From NCBI RefSeq assembly GCF_022479115.1, contig NZ_CP092497.1, forward strand, positions 3,038,001 to 3,102,000: a stretch of DNA of 64,000 nt. The letters are read 5' to 3'. Source of the stretch: Amycolatopsis sp. EV170708-02-1. GTDB taxonomy: Bacteria; Actinomycetota; Actinomycetes; Mycobacteriales; Pseudonocardiaceae. Under the pieces are notes generated by a model. The model was not told the DNA's origin, did not search any database, and saw nothing but the letters and a program-made list of their open reading frames with translations. Position numbers and translations under genes: made by a program. Shown here piece by piece: positions 41,164 to 50,177 of the stretch; the stretch's first letter is position 1; every line of letters starts with the position of its first letter.

Positions 41164-41760
41164 GTGGTCGAGCCCGGCAATGAACACCTGAGCAAAACGG
41201 AGTGGCGTTCCCGGATAACCGCCGAACGGCGTTCGCAGGTGTCGGAAGAGCATGCGCGGGAGGCCGTGGCGCTCGCCGCCGCCGCCGCTCGGCTGCCCGG
41301 TGAGGTCGTGTGCGCCTATGTCCCGTTCGGTACCGAACCGGGTTCGACGTCGCTGCTTGATCAACTTATCGACCAGGGCAAACGGGTGCTGCTGCCGATC
41401 GTCCCCGACGCGCCGGGCCCGCTGGAGTGGGCCGCCTACGAGGACCCGTCGAGCCTCGCGCCGGGTCGGCTGCGGGGGTTGCTCGAGCCGACCGGACGCC
41501 GCCTCGGTCCCGACACGCTGGGGACGGCCGATCTGATGCTGATCCCCGCGCTCGCCGTCGACGACGCGGGCGTCCGGCTCGGCCGCGGCGCCGGGTACTA
41601 CGACCGGTCGCTCTCCTTCGCCGCGCCCGGCGCCGCGCTGATCGCGGTCGTCCGGGACGCCGAACTCGTGCGCGAGTTGCCCGCGGAACCGCATGACGTC
41701 CGCATGACCGGGGTACTGACCCCGGAGCACGGCCTGGCGCCGCGCCCGGTAATACACTGA
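41164..41760 (+). CDS. 5-formyltetrahydrofolate cyclo-ligase
   Basis: A 198-residue folate enzyme converting 5-formyl-THF to 5,10-methenyl-THF with ATP. It has the N-terminal KTEWRSRITAERR stretch (residues 11-23), the CAYVPFGTEPGS segment and the late ATP/folate motif VRLGRGAGYYDRSL near 140-153. GTG 41164 is used, with a TAACCT hexamer 8 bp upstream that would give a leaderless start. It keeps the mycobacterial neighbourhood of galU and glp. Confidence 0.9.
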   Translation: MVEPGNEHLSKTEWRSRITAERRSQVSEEHAREAVALAAAAARLPGEVVCAYVPFGTEPGSTSLLDQLIDQGKRVLLPIVPDAPGPLEWAAYEDPSSLAPGRLRGLLEPTGRRLGPDTLGTADLMLIPALAVDDAGVRLGRGAGYYDRSLSFAAPGAALIAVVRDAELVRELPAEPHDVRMTGVLTPEHGLAPRPVIH

Positions 41761-41791
41761 CGCCCCGACGCAGTGGTTCAGAAAGGGCACA

Positions 41792-43165
41792 ATGAGCTCT
41801 GACGCGCACCTGTCCGATCATTTCGCCGAAACGCTGTCGAAAATGCGTTCCGCGGGCGCCCACGCCATGGAGCTGGCAGCCCTGCGGCGGCGCCTCGAGC
41901 AGCTGACCGAACCCGGCGCCGGTGAATTGCCGGGAAACGAACTCGAACCGCTCGATGACATCAGCAGGCTCGTGGATCTGCCGGAGCCGGACGCCGGCGA
42001 AGCGCGCCGGGTGCTGGATCGCACCGCCGTTCTGAAGCTCAATGGCGGGCTCGGCACCAGCATGGGGCTCACCGGGCCGAAATCACTGCTGGAGATCAAG
42101 CCGGGGAAGACGTTCCTCGACGTCATCGCCATGCAGGTGCTTTCGACCCGCGAGAAGTACAACGCGCGTCTTCCGCTGATCCTGATGAATTCGGCCGGCA
42201 CCCGCGAACCTTCGCTGGAGTTGCTGAAGAAGTATCCCGATCTCGCCGACGAAGTCATCCCGGCCGACTTCCTGCAGGGACGCGAGCCGAAGATCACCGC
42301 CGACGGGCGGCCCGCCGAATGGCCCGCGAACCCGGAGCTCGAATGGTGCCCGCCGGGGCACGGCGACATCTACGTCGCGCTCGCGGTGAGCGGGATGCTC
42401 GAAACCCTGCTGGCGGAGGGCATCCGCTGGTGTTTCGTATCCAACTCCGACAACCTCGGCGCGCTCCCGGACGCCCGGATCGCGGCGTGGCTCGCGAAAG
42501 AGGACATCCCGTTCGCGATGGAGACGGTGCTCGGCACCGCGGCCGACCGCAAGGGCGGGCACCTCGCGCGGCGCGCGGGCCGGATCGTCCTGCGTGAATC
42601 CGCGCAGGTCCCGGACGGGGACGACTCGTTCGGCGACGTCGCCAAGTGGCGTTTCTTCAACACCAACAACATCTGGTTCGATCTCGAACGGCTGAAGGCG
42701 CTGCAGGAGGCCGACCCCGCCGCGCCGCTGTTGCCGCTGATCGTGAACCGGAAGACCGTCGATCCCGCCGATTCCGCCAGTACACCGGTGATCCAGCTGG
42801 AAACGGCGATGGGCGCGGCGATCGGTTCGGTCGAGGGCGCACGGGCCATCGAGATCCCGCGGACCAGGTTCGCGCCGGTCAAGACCACCGACGATCTGCT
42901 GGTCGTCCGGTCCGACGCCTACGTGCTCGACGACGGCGGGGAGATGGTCCCGGAGTTCACCACCACCCCGCCGGTCGTGTCGCTGAGCAAGGAGTTCTAC
43001 AAGCTCCTTCCGGACTTCGACGCGCGTATCCCCGTGGCGCCCTCGCTCAAGGAGTGCACGAGCCTCGCGGTGGACGGCGACGTCACCTTCGGGAAGAACG
43101 TCGTCGTCCGGGGCGATGTGAAGATCACCGGGCCGAAGGCCATCGCGGACGGCGAAGTCCTCTAG
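41792..43165 (+). CDS. UTP-glucose-1-phosphate uridylyltransferase, eukaryotic (UGP) type
   Basis: A 457-residue enzyme making UDP-glucose from UTP and glucose-1-phosphate. It has the UDPGP-type signature LNGGLGTSMGLTGPKS (residues 82-97), ILMNSAGTREPS, VSNSDNLGA and FNTNNIWFD, and a C-terminal beta-helix start (GDVTFGKNVVVRGDVKITGP). It is not a homologue of the short bacterial GalU expected at this locus. ATG 41792 follows AAAGGGC. It supplies UDP-glucose for envelope glycans, trehalose and the GalT cycle. Confidence 0.9.
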   Translation: MSSDAHLSDHFAETLSKMRSAGAHAMELAALRRRLEQLTEPGAGELPGNELEPLDDISRLVDLPEPDAGEARRVLDRTAVLKLNGGLGTSMGLTGPKSLLEIKPGKTFLDVIAMQVLSTREKYNARLPLILMNSAGTREPSLELLKKYPDLADEVIPADFLQGREPKITADGRPAEWPANPELEWCPPGHGDIYVALAVSGMLETLLAEGIRWCFVSNSDNLGALPDARIAAWLAKEDIPFAMETVLGTAADRKGGHLARRAGRIVLRESAQVPDGDDSFGDVAKWRFFNTNNIWFDLERLKALQEADPAAPLLPLIVNRKTVDPADSASTPVIQLETAMGAAIGSVEGARAIEIPRTRFAPVKTTDDLLVVRSDAYVLDDGGEMVPEFTTTPPVVSLSKEFYKLLPDFDARIPVAPSLKECTSLAVDGDVTFGKNVVVRGDVKITGPKAIADGEVL

Positions 43166-43884
43166 CCGCGCTGGGCGATGAACACGTACTCGCGTCCTGG
43201 ACGGTCGGGGGCGTCCCGGACGTCCAGGACGCGAAAGCCGTGCTTCGCCAGCAAAGCCTCCAAGTCTTCGCGCTCACGGAACCACAACGTCGAGTCCGAG
43301 GTGACGACCTCGCCGTCGGAGAACCGGTAGCTGTACCGGAACGACACGAACGGGAGGTCCACCTCGGTGACCTCGCGCCATTGCTCGACCTCGCCGACGC
43401 CGGGGACGTCGATGATTTCGTGGGCCGTGTCGGCCGCCCAGTCCTCCCACGCCCGGCGCCCGGGGCGCCGGATCTCGAAGACCAGATGACCACCCGGCAC
43501 CAGCGCGGTGTGGACGCCTTCGAGAGTCCGGCTCCATTCGTCGTCGGCCAGGAAGACCTGGGCCACGTTCCCGGTCATCACCGCGAGATCGGCTCCCGCT
43601 TCACCCGCCGCTTTCGCGTCACCATGGATCCAGGTGATCTTCCCTTCCGGGTCTTTGGTCTTCGCGACTTCCAGCGACGCCTTCGCGGGATCGACACCGA
43701 CGACCTCGATCCCGCGCGCGGCCAGGAGAACGGCCAGGCAACCGGTGCCGCAGCCGATGTCGAGCACTCTCTCGGCCCTGAGTTCGCCGATGATGGCGAG
43801 GTAGTGGTCCAAGTCGTCGCGAGCGCCGTCGAAGGCGTCGTAAATCGGTGCGAGCCGGGCGTGAGCGAAGAGCGCGTCAGGCAT
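43162..43884 (-). CDS. Class I SAM-dependent methyltransferase
   Basis: A 240-residue methyltransferase. The SAM loop is RVLDIGCGTGCLAVLL near residue 38-53, with VVGVDPAK near 61-68 and MTGNVAQVFL near 103-112. ATG 43884 (MPDALFAHARLAPIYDAF) is chosen. It overlaps the upstream MMPL gene by eight bases and the convergent pyrophosphorylase gene by four. Acceptor unknown. Association with a lipid exporter could be incidental. Confidence 0.85.
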   Translation of the reverse strand: MPDALFAHARLAPIYDAFDGARDDLDHYLAIIGELRAERVLDIGCGTGCLAVLLAARGIEVVGVDPAKASLEVAKTKDPEGKITWIHGDAKAAGEAGADLAVMTGNVAQVFLADDEWSRTLEGVHTALVPGGHLVFEIRRPGRRAWEDWAADTAHEIIDVPGVGEVEQWREVTEVDLPFVSFRYSYRFSDGEVVTSDSTLWFREREDLEALLAKHGFRVLDVRDAPDRPGREYVFIAQRG

Positions 43885-46057
43885 TCGGCGACGATAGTTC
43901 CGGTGCGCGTTCGGGAGCCACGGATTTACGGTCACGCCGCCAAACCTGTTCTCCCAGCGCCGCGAGGAAAGCGGGCAGCAGCACCCCGCGGACCAGCGTG
44001 GCGTCGATCAGGACGGCGACCGCCATCCCGACTCCCATCATCTTGTACTCGATCGCGCTCAACGTGATGAAGACGCTGAACACGCCGACCATGATCACCG
44101 CCGCGCCGCTGACCACGCCGGCGCTCGTGCCGGTGCCGCGGACGATCGCGGCGATGGCGCCTTCCGCCCGGCGTTCGCGGATCCGGCTGAGGATGAAGAT
44201 GTGGTAGTCCATGCTCAGCCCGAGCAGCAGGACGAACATGAACATCGGCAGCCACCCGACCACCCCGCCGTACGGGGTGAATCCCAGCAGGGAAGCGAAA
44301 TGGCCGTCCTGGAAGATCCAGGTGAGCACGCCGTAGGCCGCGCCGATCGACAGCAGGTTCAGCACGATCGACACGAGCGCCACCGCCACCGACCGGAAAG
44401 CCAGCAGCAGCAACACGAACGCCGCCAGCAGGACGAACCCGAAGACCAGCGGCATCCGCTCGGTCACCCGGTCGGCGAAGTCGCGGGCGTTCGCCGTCCG
44501 GCCGGACACCGCGTACTCGACGCCGTCCAGCTTCCCGATCGTCTCGGGGAGTAGCTCGGTGCGCAGCTTCGCGAGCGCCGTGTCGGATTCCGCGTCGCGG
44601 CCGGCGCCGGACAGCGGGACCCGGACGACCACGGCCTCGTCGACGTTTCCGACGGCGACGGGTTTGTTCAGCACACCGGAGGTATCCCCGATCCGCCGTT
44701 CGAGATCCGTGATCGCCGACCGCAGGGCCGGGCTGTCGACCGGGCCGCCGTTCTCGGCGGTGAGCACCACCGTGGCGGGGTAGACCACGCCCGGGAAGGC
44801 CTCCTGGGTGCGGACGGCGGCGTCGATCGCGGGCATCGATCGCGGCAGGCTCTCCGCCGGTGTCGGATCCTGCAGGCGCATGCCGAGCGCGGGCAGCGTG
44901 AGCAGGATCAGCAACGCGGCCCCCAGCCCGCCCCACAACGCCGGGCGCCGGGTGACCACGCGGGCGGTCGCGGACCAGAACCGCGACTTCTCCGCCGTGG
45001 TACGCCGCTTGCCCAGCCACGGAATCCGCCCGCGATCGACCTTGTCGCCCAATAACGAGAGCAGCGCGGGCAGCACGGTGACCGAGCCGAGCACGGCGAG
45101 GCCGACCACGAACGCCGTGCTGATCGCGAGACCGGTGAAGTTGTCGAGTCCGGTGAGCACCAGCCCGCTCACGCACAGGACGACCGTGACCCCGGAGACG
45201 ACCACGACGTGCCCGGACGTCCGCGCCGCGATGCGGGTCGCGGCGTCTACCGAGTGCTCGCGTGCGCGTTCTTCCCGTTGCCGCCTGAGGAAGAACAGCG
45301 AGTAGTCGACGCCCACCGCCATCCCGATGAGCAGCGTGATCACCGTCGTCGCGCTGTTGATCGGGGTGAAGTCGTCGACGACGGACAGGAAGCCGAACGT
45401 CGCCGCGACACTCGTCCCCGCCAGCAGCAACGGGACCGACGCTGCGACCAGCGCCCCGAACACGATCAGCAGGATCACCAGTGTCAGCGGCAGGGAAAGA
45501 AGCTCCGACCGTTTGACGTCTTCACGGATACCCTTGTCGACCACGGTCGACAGGCTCAGATCTCCGGACTGGCTCAACCGGGCCGATGGATGCCGTGCGG
45601 CGACCTCGGCCACTCGCGCCGTCGCGGTCTCGAAGTTCGGGCGGATGTCCTTCTCGTCGCCCGCGATCGAAAACCCGACGAGTCCGGACGTGCCGTCGGC
45701 CGAGATCCGCTCGGCGCCTCCGTCGGCCAGCGGCGAGCGGACGTCGGTGACCGAGCCGCTCGTGGTGAGCGTGGTGATCAGATCTTCGGTCGCCCGCCGG
45801 AGTTCTTCGTTCGCGGCGAACGGCGGCGAACCGGGCTCCTTCGCCGCGACGAGGACGTTCTCGCGTAACGGGTCGAAGGTGTTTTGGGCGTTCAAGGCGG
45901 TCTGGGCGCGGCCGGACTCGCCGGGATCGGTGCTTCGGCGGCTTTCACCGTCCAGCAGCATTCCCGCCAGCAGTGCGACGACCACGAGGCCGGCCCAGCC
46001 GGCGAGGGTGACCGCGCGATGCCGCATGGACCAGGCGGCGATCTTTTCGGGCAGCAT
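43877..46057 (-). CDS. MMPL/RND-family transporter
   Basis: A 726-residue membrane protein, normal length for the family. Helix 1 lies at residues 13-33, followed by a large extracytoplasmic domain, then two blocks of five to six helices. The first carries GMAVGVDYSLFFLRRQREE and the second GLSMDYHIFILSRIRE, with the Asp-Tyr pairs that relay protons in MmpL proteins. It exports lipids or hydrophobic compounds. An AAGGAC site precedes the ATG. ArsR-type and coiled-coil genes lie upstream on the same strand. Confidence 0.9.
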   Translation of the reverse strand: MLPEKIAAWSMRHRAVTLAGWAGLVVVALLAGMLLDGESRRSTDPGESGRAQTALNAQNTFDPLRENVLVAAKEPGSPPFAANEELRRATEDLITTLTTSGSVTDVRSPLADGGAERISADGTSGLVGFSIAGDEKDIRPNFETATARVAEVAARHPSARLSQSGDLSLSTVVDKGIREDVKRSELLSLPLTLVILLIVFGALVAASVPLLLAGTSVAATFGFLSVVDDFTPINSATTVITLLIGMAVGVDYSLFFLRRQREERAREHSVDAATRIAARTSGHVVVVSGVTVVLCVSGLVLTGLDNFTGLAISTAFVVGLAVLGSVTVLPALLSLLGDKVDRGRIPWLGKRRTTAEKSRFWSATARVVTRRPALWGGLGAALLILLTLPALGMRLQDPTPAESLPRSMPAIDAAVRTQEAFPGVVYPATVVLTAENGGPVDSPALRSAITDLERRIGDTSGVLNKPVAVGNVDEAVVVRVPLSGAGRDAESDTALAKLRTELLPETIGKLDGVEYAVSGRTANARDFADRVTERMPLVFGFVLLAAFVLLLLAFRSVAVALVSIVLNLLSIGAAYGVLTWIFQDGHFASLLGFTPYGGVVGWLPMFMFVLLLGLSMDYHIFILSRIRERRAEGAIAAIVRGTGTSAGVVSGAAVIMVGVFSVFITLSAIEYKMMGVGMAVAVLIDATLVRGVLLPAFLAALGEQVWRRDRKSVAPERAPELSSPNA

Positions 46058-46118
46058 GAACTACAGTCCTTTACGTGAAGGAGTGAGATGCCTCGGGCGA
46101 GGTTTTTGCTTCTTCTTT

Positions 46119-46152
46119 CCTGGGCCGTCGAGTTGCCGCTCGGCGGCCCAGG
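46119..46152 (-). terminator. Hairpin between the coiled-coil gene and the MMPL gene
   Basis: CCTGGGCCG (46119-46127) and CGGCCCAGG (46144-46152) form a 9-bp stem with a 16-base loop, 16 bp after the stop at 46168. No T-run follows on the minus strand. It may separate transcription of the MMPL gene from the upstream pair. Confidence 0.4.
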
Positions 46153-46167
46153 GTCTTTCACCGGTGG

Positions 46168-46437
46168 TCAGTCGACCTCCTTGAGGATCCGCTCGACCGT
46201 GCCCACGCTCTTCTGGAGATCCGCGAGGCGTCCGTCGAGTTCGGTCAGTTTGCGTTCGGTCTCTTCCTGCGCCTGGACGGCCTTTTCGGCCAACCTGCGG
46301 TATTCCTGCTCGCGCGCGAGCGCGCCCCTGGCCCGGATGGTCGCGCCGAACTGCCACACGACCACCGTGATCACCACGGTGAGGAACACGAAGATGCCGA
46401 TCAGCCCGGCGACCTCCTGCCATTGATGCCACTTCAC
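46168..46437 (-). CDS. Small membrane protein with coiled coil
   Basis: An 89-residue protein. One membrane helix lies at residues 10-30 (LIGIFVFLTVVITVVVWQFG), followed by a long charged helix (about 35-88) with heptad-like spacing, predicted coiled coil. GTG 46437 overlaps the ArsR gene's stop (GTGA). No known family. It may be a membrane partner or target of the ArsR-type regulator. Confidence 0.72.
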   Translation of the reverse strand: MKWHQWQEVAGLIGIFVFLTVVITVVVWQFGATIRARGALAREQEYRRLAEKAVQAQEETERKLTELDGRLADLQKSVGTVERILKEVD

Positions 46438-46772
46438 GATCGTTCCCCCTCGTCACCGGGTGCCGTGCTCAGCGTCGGCGCCGCGGCGGCGATGGTGTCC
46501 GGGCTCAGCTCGACCAGGAACGGTTTCACCTCGTAGAACTTCATCGCCTTCCCGTCCTCCGACAGCTCCAGTTCGGCCGACACGAGCCCGGCCGCCTCCA
46601 GTTTGCGCAGGTGGAGCTGCAGCAACGCCCGGCTGATGCCGAGCTCTCGCGCCAGCTGGCTGACATACGCGCGCTCCGCACGCAACGCCGCGACGATCCG
46701 CAGCCGGTGCGGATTCGCCAGCGCCCCCAGCAGCCGCAGCAGCTCGTCGCCGGACGGTCCGGTGGCGGTCAT
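46434..46772 (-). CDS. ArsR-like winged-helix regulator
   Basis: A 112-residue regulator with a winged helix (about 10-75): LLGALANPHRLRIVAALRAE, YVSQLARELGISRALLQLHLR (in part) and KLEAAGLVSAELE. The metal-binding cysteines of classical ArsR are absent, so it is not a simple metal sensor. ATG 46772 is favoured because AGGAG lies six bases upstream; a longer start at 46787 is possible. It is coupled to the small coiled-coil membrane protein. Confidence 0.85.
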   Translation of the reverse strand: MTATGPSGDELLRLLGALANPHRLRIVAALRAERAYVSQLARELGISRALLQLHLRKLEAAGLVSAELELSEDGKAMKFYEVKPFLVELSPDTIAAAAPTLSTAPGDEGERS

Positions 46773-46800
46773 GCCGAGCTCCTGCACATGCCAAAGAAAT

Positions 46801-47556
46801 CTAGCAGGTGCTGGCTTCGTCTACCAGGTGCTCGAGCCAGGCGTTCGGCTCCGTGTAGACGCCGACGTCCAGCGCCGAGGACGCGAGCACCGGCGCTATC
46901 CCGCCCGGCACGGTCGTGAGACCGTCGTGGAGTTCGGCTCCGGTCCACGCCTTCCACTGGGCGAAGGTGCCGGTGACCGTCATCGCGAACGGAGCCACTT
47001 TCACGAACCGGGCGCCGAGCCGTTCGTGCGTGCGCAGCCACGGATCCTCCGGCAGCCCGTCCGCGCGACGGCGGGCGACATAGTCTTCAAAGGACAGTTC
47101 TGGTTCGTTCTCCTTCCCGGCCGGGCGGACCGGCACGACGAGTTTGCGCATACCTGTTTCCGAGGCGCGCTTCTTCAACGCTTCCAACGCTTTTGTGGCC
47201 AGGCCGCCGCCACGGCGGCCTGGCGCGACCATCACTTCGAGTGCTATCAACGTATTCGTCTCACGAGTGCTCAGCACGTCTTCCGCGGCCCAGATCAGGG
47301 CGGCGTCCCAGCCGTGGTCCGGCAGTTCCGGGCGTTCGGCGGTCGGGAAGCCGACCGGGACTGCCGCGGTTCTCGCCACGGGAACACCGTCTTCCAGCAG
47401 CACGAGGAAGTATTCGGGCCAGCGGGCGGCGAGGTGGGACGACTTCGCCAGCAGGCCCGCCAGGCCGTGCTGGAGGAATTCGCCGCCGACACCGCCGATG
47501 GCGAGCGCGGGCTCGCGCAATTCGGGCCGGGTGGCCAGGTCTTCGATCACGATCAT
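46801..47556 (-). CDS. GNAT-fold acetyltransferase-like protein
   Basis: A 251-residue protein. The acetyl-CoA motif region is EVMVAPGRRGGGLATKALEAL near residue 109-129 (shown in part as VAPGRRGGGLATKALEAL). The C-terminal half is longer than in simple GNATs and contains a DPWLRTHERLGARFVKVAP segment. Substrate unknown. Start ATG 47556. It stands alone between the ArsR gene and the divergent CPCC gene. Confidence 0.8.
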   Translation of the reverse strand: MIVIEDLATRPELREPALAIGGVGGEFLQHGLAGLLAKSSHLAARWPEYFLVLLEDGVPVARTAAVPVGFPTAERPELPDHGWDAALIWAAEDVLSTRETNTLIALEVMVAPGRRGGGLATKALEALKKRASETGMRKLVVPVRPAGKENEPELSFEDYVARRRADGLPEDPWLRTHERLGARFVKVAPFAMTVTGTFAQWKAWTGAELHDGLTTVPGGIAPVLASSALDVGVYTEPNAWLEHLVDEASTC

Positions 47557-47606
47557 GTCCTCAGTAGACCCGAGGACACGCGATTCTCACGAGGTGGATT
47601 TCGGCC

Positions 47607-47882
47607 GTGACGAAAGGGAAGGAAGGGTACGCCTGTCCTTGCTGTGGCTATCTCACGGTGGGCGAGCGGGGCGCGTACGAGGTCTGCCCCGTCTGCTTCT
47701 GGGAGGACGACGGGCAGGACGATCATGACGCGAACGTCGTCCGAGGTGGGCCCAACGGGCGCCTGTCTCTCACGGTGGCTCGGCTGAACTTCGATCTTCA
47801 CGGTGCCTGCGAAGAGGCGCATATTCACGATGTCCGGCCGCCGGAACCGGACGAGATCCCTCCCGGCGGGAGCGACGGCTAG
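47607..47882 (+). CDS. CPCC-family cysteine-rich protein
   Basis: A 91-residue protein with Cys10, Cys12, Cys13 (CPCCGY) and Cys27-x2-Cys30 (CPVCFWEDD), a probable zinc-binding CPCC domain found in many small bacterial proteins of unknown function. A histidine pair (HIHD) lies near the C-terminus. GTG 47607 is the start. It overlaps the convergent DUF2786 gene by four bases. Members of this family sometimes accompany toxin or immunity genes, but none is present here. Confidence 0.82.
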   Translation: MTKGKEGYACPCCGYLTVGERGAYEVCPVCFWEDDGQDDHDANVVRGGPNGRLSLTVARLNFDLHGACEEAHIHDVRPPEPDEIPPGGSDG

Positions 47883-48613
47883 CGCACGGGCAGTGCGCGG
47901 CGCCTTCCGGTGATACCGGTGGTGTTGAGGTTGGCGCGCTCGCCGGCGGAGTGACCGTCGAGATAGCCGCTGCCGGACAGCCGCCTCGGCGGTGCCGAGC
48001 GTAGATCGCCGTATTGCTCATCGTACGCCTGTTTGACCATCGCCGTCCGATCCTGGATCACCAGTTCGGCCGAGCGATGACCGGCGGCGGTCGTATGGGT
48101 CCTGGCCGCGGTGTCCTCACTGTTGCGGAGCCGTTCGTAGACCGCGCCGGAGAAGCCGTGCAGCCACGTCCGCCGGTACGCGGCCAGCGATTCGCCCGCG
48201 AACACCCGGTTCTCCGGGCGGACCCTGGTCAGCTGGGTGGTCGCCTGCAACAGCAGGCTCGTGTACAGCAGTTCCGTCCGCTCCAGATCGCTGCGGAAAC
48301 CGAACACGGTCACCGCGGTGACCGATTGGCCGAGCCGGTGCAGCAGGGCCCGGCAGCGCAGCGGATGCGCGATGTTCGTCAGCAGCCCCGCCTTGTCCCG
48401 GCTGTACGGGTTGTCGAGCGGGATCTTGATCTGCGTGATCTCGTCCGCTGTCGCCCCGGAGGCGGCCAGCAACGCCTGATCGATGCCGTACCGGGCGATC
48501 AGTTCGGCGGCCTTGGTGTTGTACGACTCGGCTTCGGCCTCGGTGACCGCCGGGTCCTCCGCCTTCGCGAGGAGCTTCCGGACGCGCGCGAGCAGCGTGT
48601 CATGGTCGGGCAT
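47879..48613 (-). CDS. DUF2786-domain protein
   Basis: A 244-residue cytoplasmic protein. Residues 5-45 form the DUF2786 motif: LLARVRKLLAKAEDPAVTEAE and AESYNTKAAELIARYGIDQ. The remainder (about 75-230) is the accessory C-terminal region seen in related phage and actinobacterial proteins. No catalytic motif is recognised. ATG 48613 follows AAGGAGG. Function unknown. Confidence 0.82.
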   Translation of the reverse strand: MPDHDTLLARVRKLLAKAEDPAVTEAEAESYNTKAAELIARYGIDQALLAASGATADEITQIKIPLDNPYSRDKAGLLTNIAHPLRCRALLHRLGQSVTAVTVFGFRSDLERTELLYTSLLLQATTQLTRVRPENRVFAGESLAAYRRTWLHGFSGAVYERLRNSEDTAARTHTTAAGHRSAELVIQDRTAMVKQAYDEQYGDLRSAPPRRLSGSGYLDGHSAGERANLNTTGITGRRRALPVR

Positions 48614-48707
48614 GGTCCTCCTTCCTGATTGGGTTGGAGCGGATCAATCTAGGAGAGAGGTCCGACAATATTCGGGCGAGATGTTCGGATCCCGGTGAGG
48701 GGGCGGT

Positions 48708-50177
48708 ATGTCGGTCGACGTGTCGGTGGTCGGTTCCGGCCCGAACGGGCTCGCCGCGGCGGTCCTGCTGGTCAGGGCCGGGCTGACGGTCGAAGTGCAC
48801 GAGGCGGCGGAAGAGATCGGCGGCGGGACGCGCACGGCCTCGCTGTTCGACGACGAAGTCCGGCACGACATCTGCGCCACCGGGCATCCGCTGGCCGCGG
48901 CGTCTCCGTTCTTCCGCTGGTTCGGCCTCGCCCGGCACGGTGTCGACCTTCTGCGCCCGGAGGTCGCGTACGCGCATCCTCTTGGCGGTGACCGGGCCGG
49001 TCTCGCGTACGAAGACCTAGACCGGACCTGTGACGCCCTCGGTGCGGACGGGCCCCGGTGGCGCCGCCTGATGGGCCCGCTGGCCGAACGCAGCCGCGAA
49101 TTGGCCGATCTCCTGCTCGGAGATCTTCGCCATCCGCCCCGCGACCCTCGTGCCGCCGCCCTCCTCCCGGCGAGGATCGCGCTGCTCGCGTCCGGTTCGG
49201 AACGCCGTTTGTTCACCGGTCCGGAAGCGCTCGCGCTGCTCTCCGGGGTTTCCGCGCATGTGATGAGCCGTCAGCCGTCCCTCGCCGCGGCAGGCGCGAC
49301 ACTGCTGCTCGGCCACCTCGCGCATTCGACGGGCTGGCCGATCGTCCGCGGCGGAAGCCAGGCCATCACCGAAGCCCTCGCCGCCGACCTCCGCGCCCGC
49401 GGCGGACGGATCCACACCGGCAGCCGGATCACCGATCTGCGGACACTGGCGAAGTCGCGCACGGTGATCCTCGACATCGCCCCGCGCGGTTTCCTCGAAA
49501 TCGCCAGCGACCTGCTGCCGCCGCGCTACCGTAAGGCGCTGGAGTCCTACCGCTACGGACCCGGCGTGGCGAAGGTCGACTTCCTGGTGTCCGAACCGGT
49601 TCCGTGGGCGGCGCCGGACGTCGGCAAGGCGGGCACCGTCCATCTCGGAGGCACGCGAGACGAGGTGTACGCCGCCGAAAACGCCATCGTGCGAGGGGAA
49701 GATCCGGACGACCGGTTCGTGCTCGTGTCCGATCCGACGACGCTCGACCCGTCCCGCGGGGTGCCGGGCAAACGGCCGGTGTGGGCGTATTGCCATGTGC
49801 CGCATGGGGATCCGCGGGACGTCACCGAGCTCGTCCGGCGGCGGATCGAACGGTTCGCGCCCGGCTTCTCCGACACGATCCTGGCTAGCCGTTGCGTCAC
49901 CGCGCCGGAACTGGAGGCCTACAACGCGAACTACCCCGGCGGCGACGTCGCGGCGGGTGCGGTGGATCTGCGGCAGGTGCTCGGGCGGCCGGTCGCCCGC
50001 TGGAATCCGCACCGGACCCCGCTCGGCGGTGTCTTCCTGTGTTCGGCCGCGACGGCACCCGGCCCCGGCGTGCACGGGATGGGCGGCTGGCACGCCGCGA
50101 AATCCGTGCTGGGGAAGGACTTCGAGCCGTTAGTCCAGATAGGCGTCCAACGTGACGGCCAGCGCCCGCTCCGGTGA
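48708..50177 (+). CDS. FAD-dependent oxidoreductase, phytoene-desaturase-like
   Basis: A 489-residue flavoprotein. The dinucleotide-binding VVGSGPNGLAAAVLLVRAG lies at residues 6-24, with HEAAEEIGGGTRTA (the R of the FAD-binding GG-x-x-R) near 32-45, and a C-terminal HGMGGWHAAKSVL that closes the FAD site. It belongs to the broad CrtI/NAD(P)-FAD family. No carotenoid genes are nearby, so the substrate is open. The 3' end overlaps the convergent TetR gene by 48 bp. Confidence 0.85.
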   Translation: MSVDVSVVGSGPNGLAAAVLLVRAGLTVEVHEAAEEIGGGTRTASLFDDEVRHDICATGHPLAAASPFFRWFGLARHGVDLLRPEVAYAHPLGGDRAGLAYEDLDRTCDALGADGPRWRRLMGPLAERSRELADLLLGDLRHPPRDPRAAALLPARIALLASGSERRLFTGPEALALLSGVSAHVMSRQPSLAAAGATLLLGHLAHSTGWPIVRGGSQAITEALAADLRARGGRIHTGSRITDLRTLAKSRTVILDIAPRGFLEIASDLLPPRYRKALESYRYGPGVAKVDFLVSEPVPWAAPDVGKAGTVHLGGTRDEVYAAENAIVRGEDPDDRFVLVSDPTTLDPSRGVPGKRPVWAYCHVPHGDPRDVTELVRRRIERFAPGFSDTILASRCVTAPELEAYNANYPGGDVAAGAVDLRQVLGRPVARWNPHRTPLGGVFLCSAATAPGPGVHGMGGWHAAKSVLGKDFEPLVQIGVQRDGQRPLR

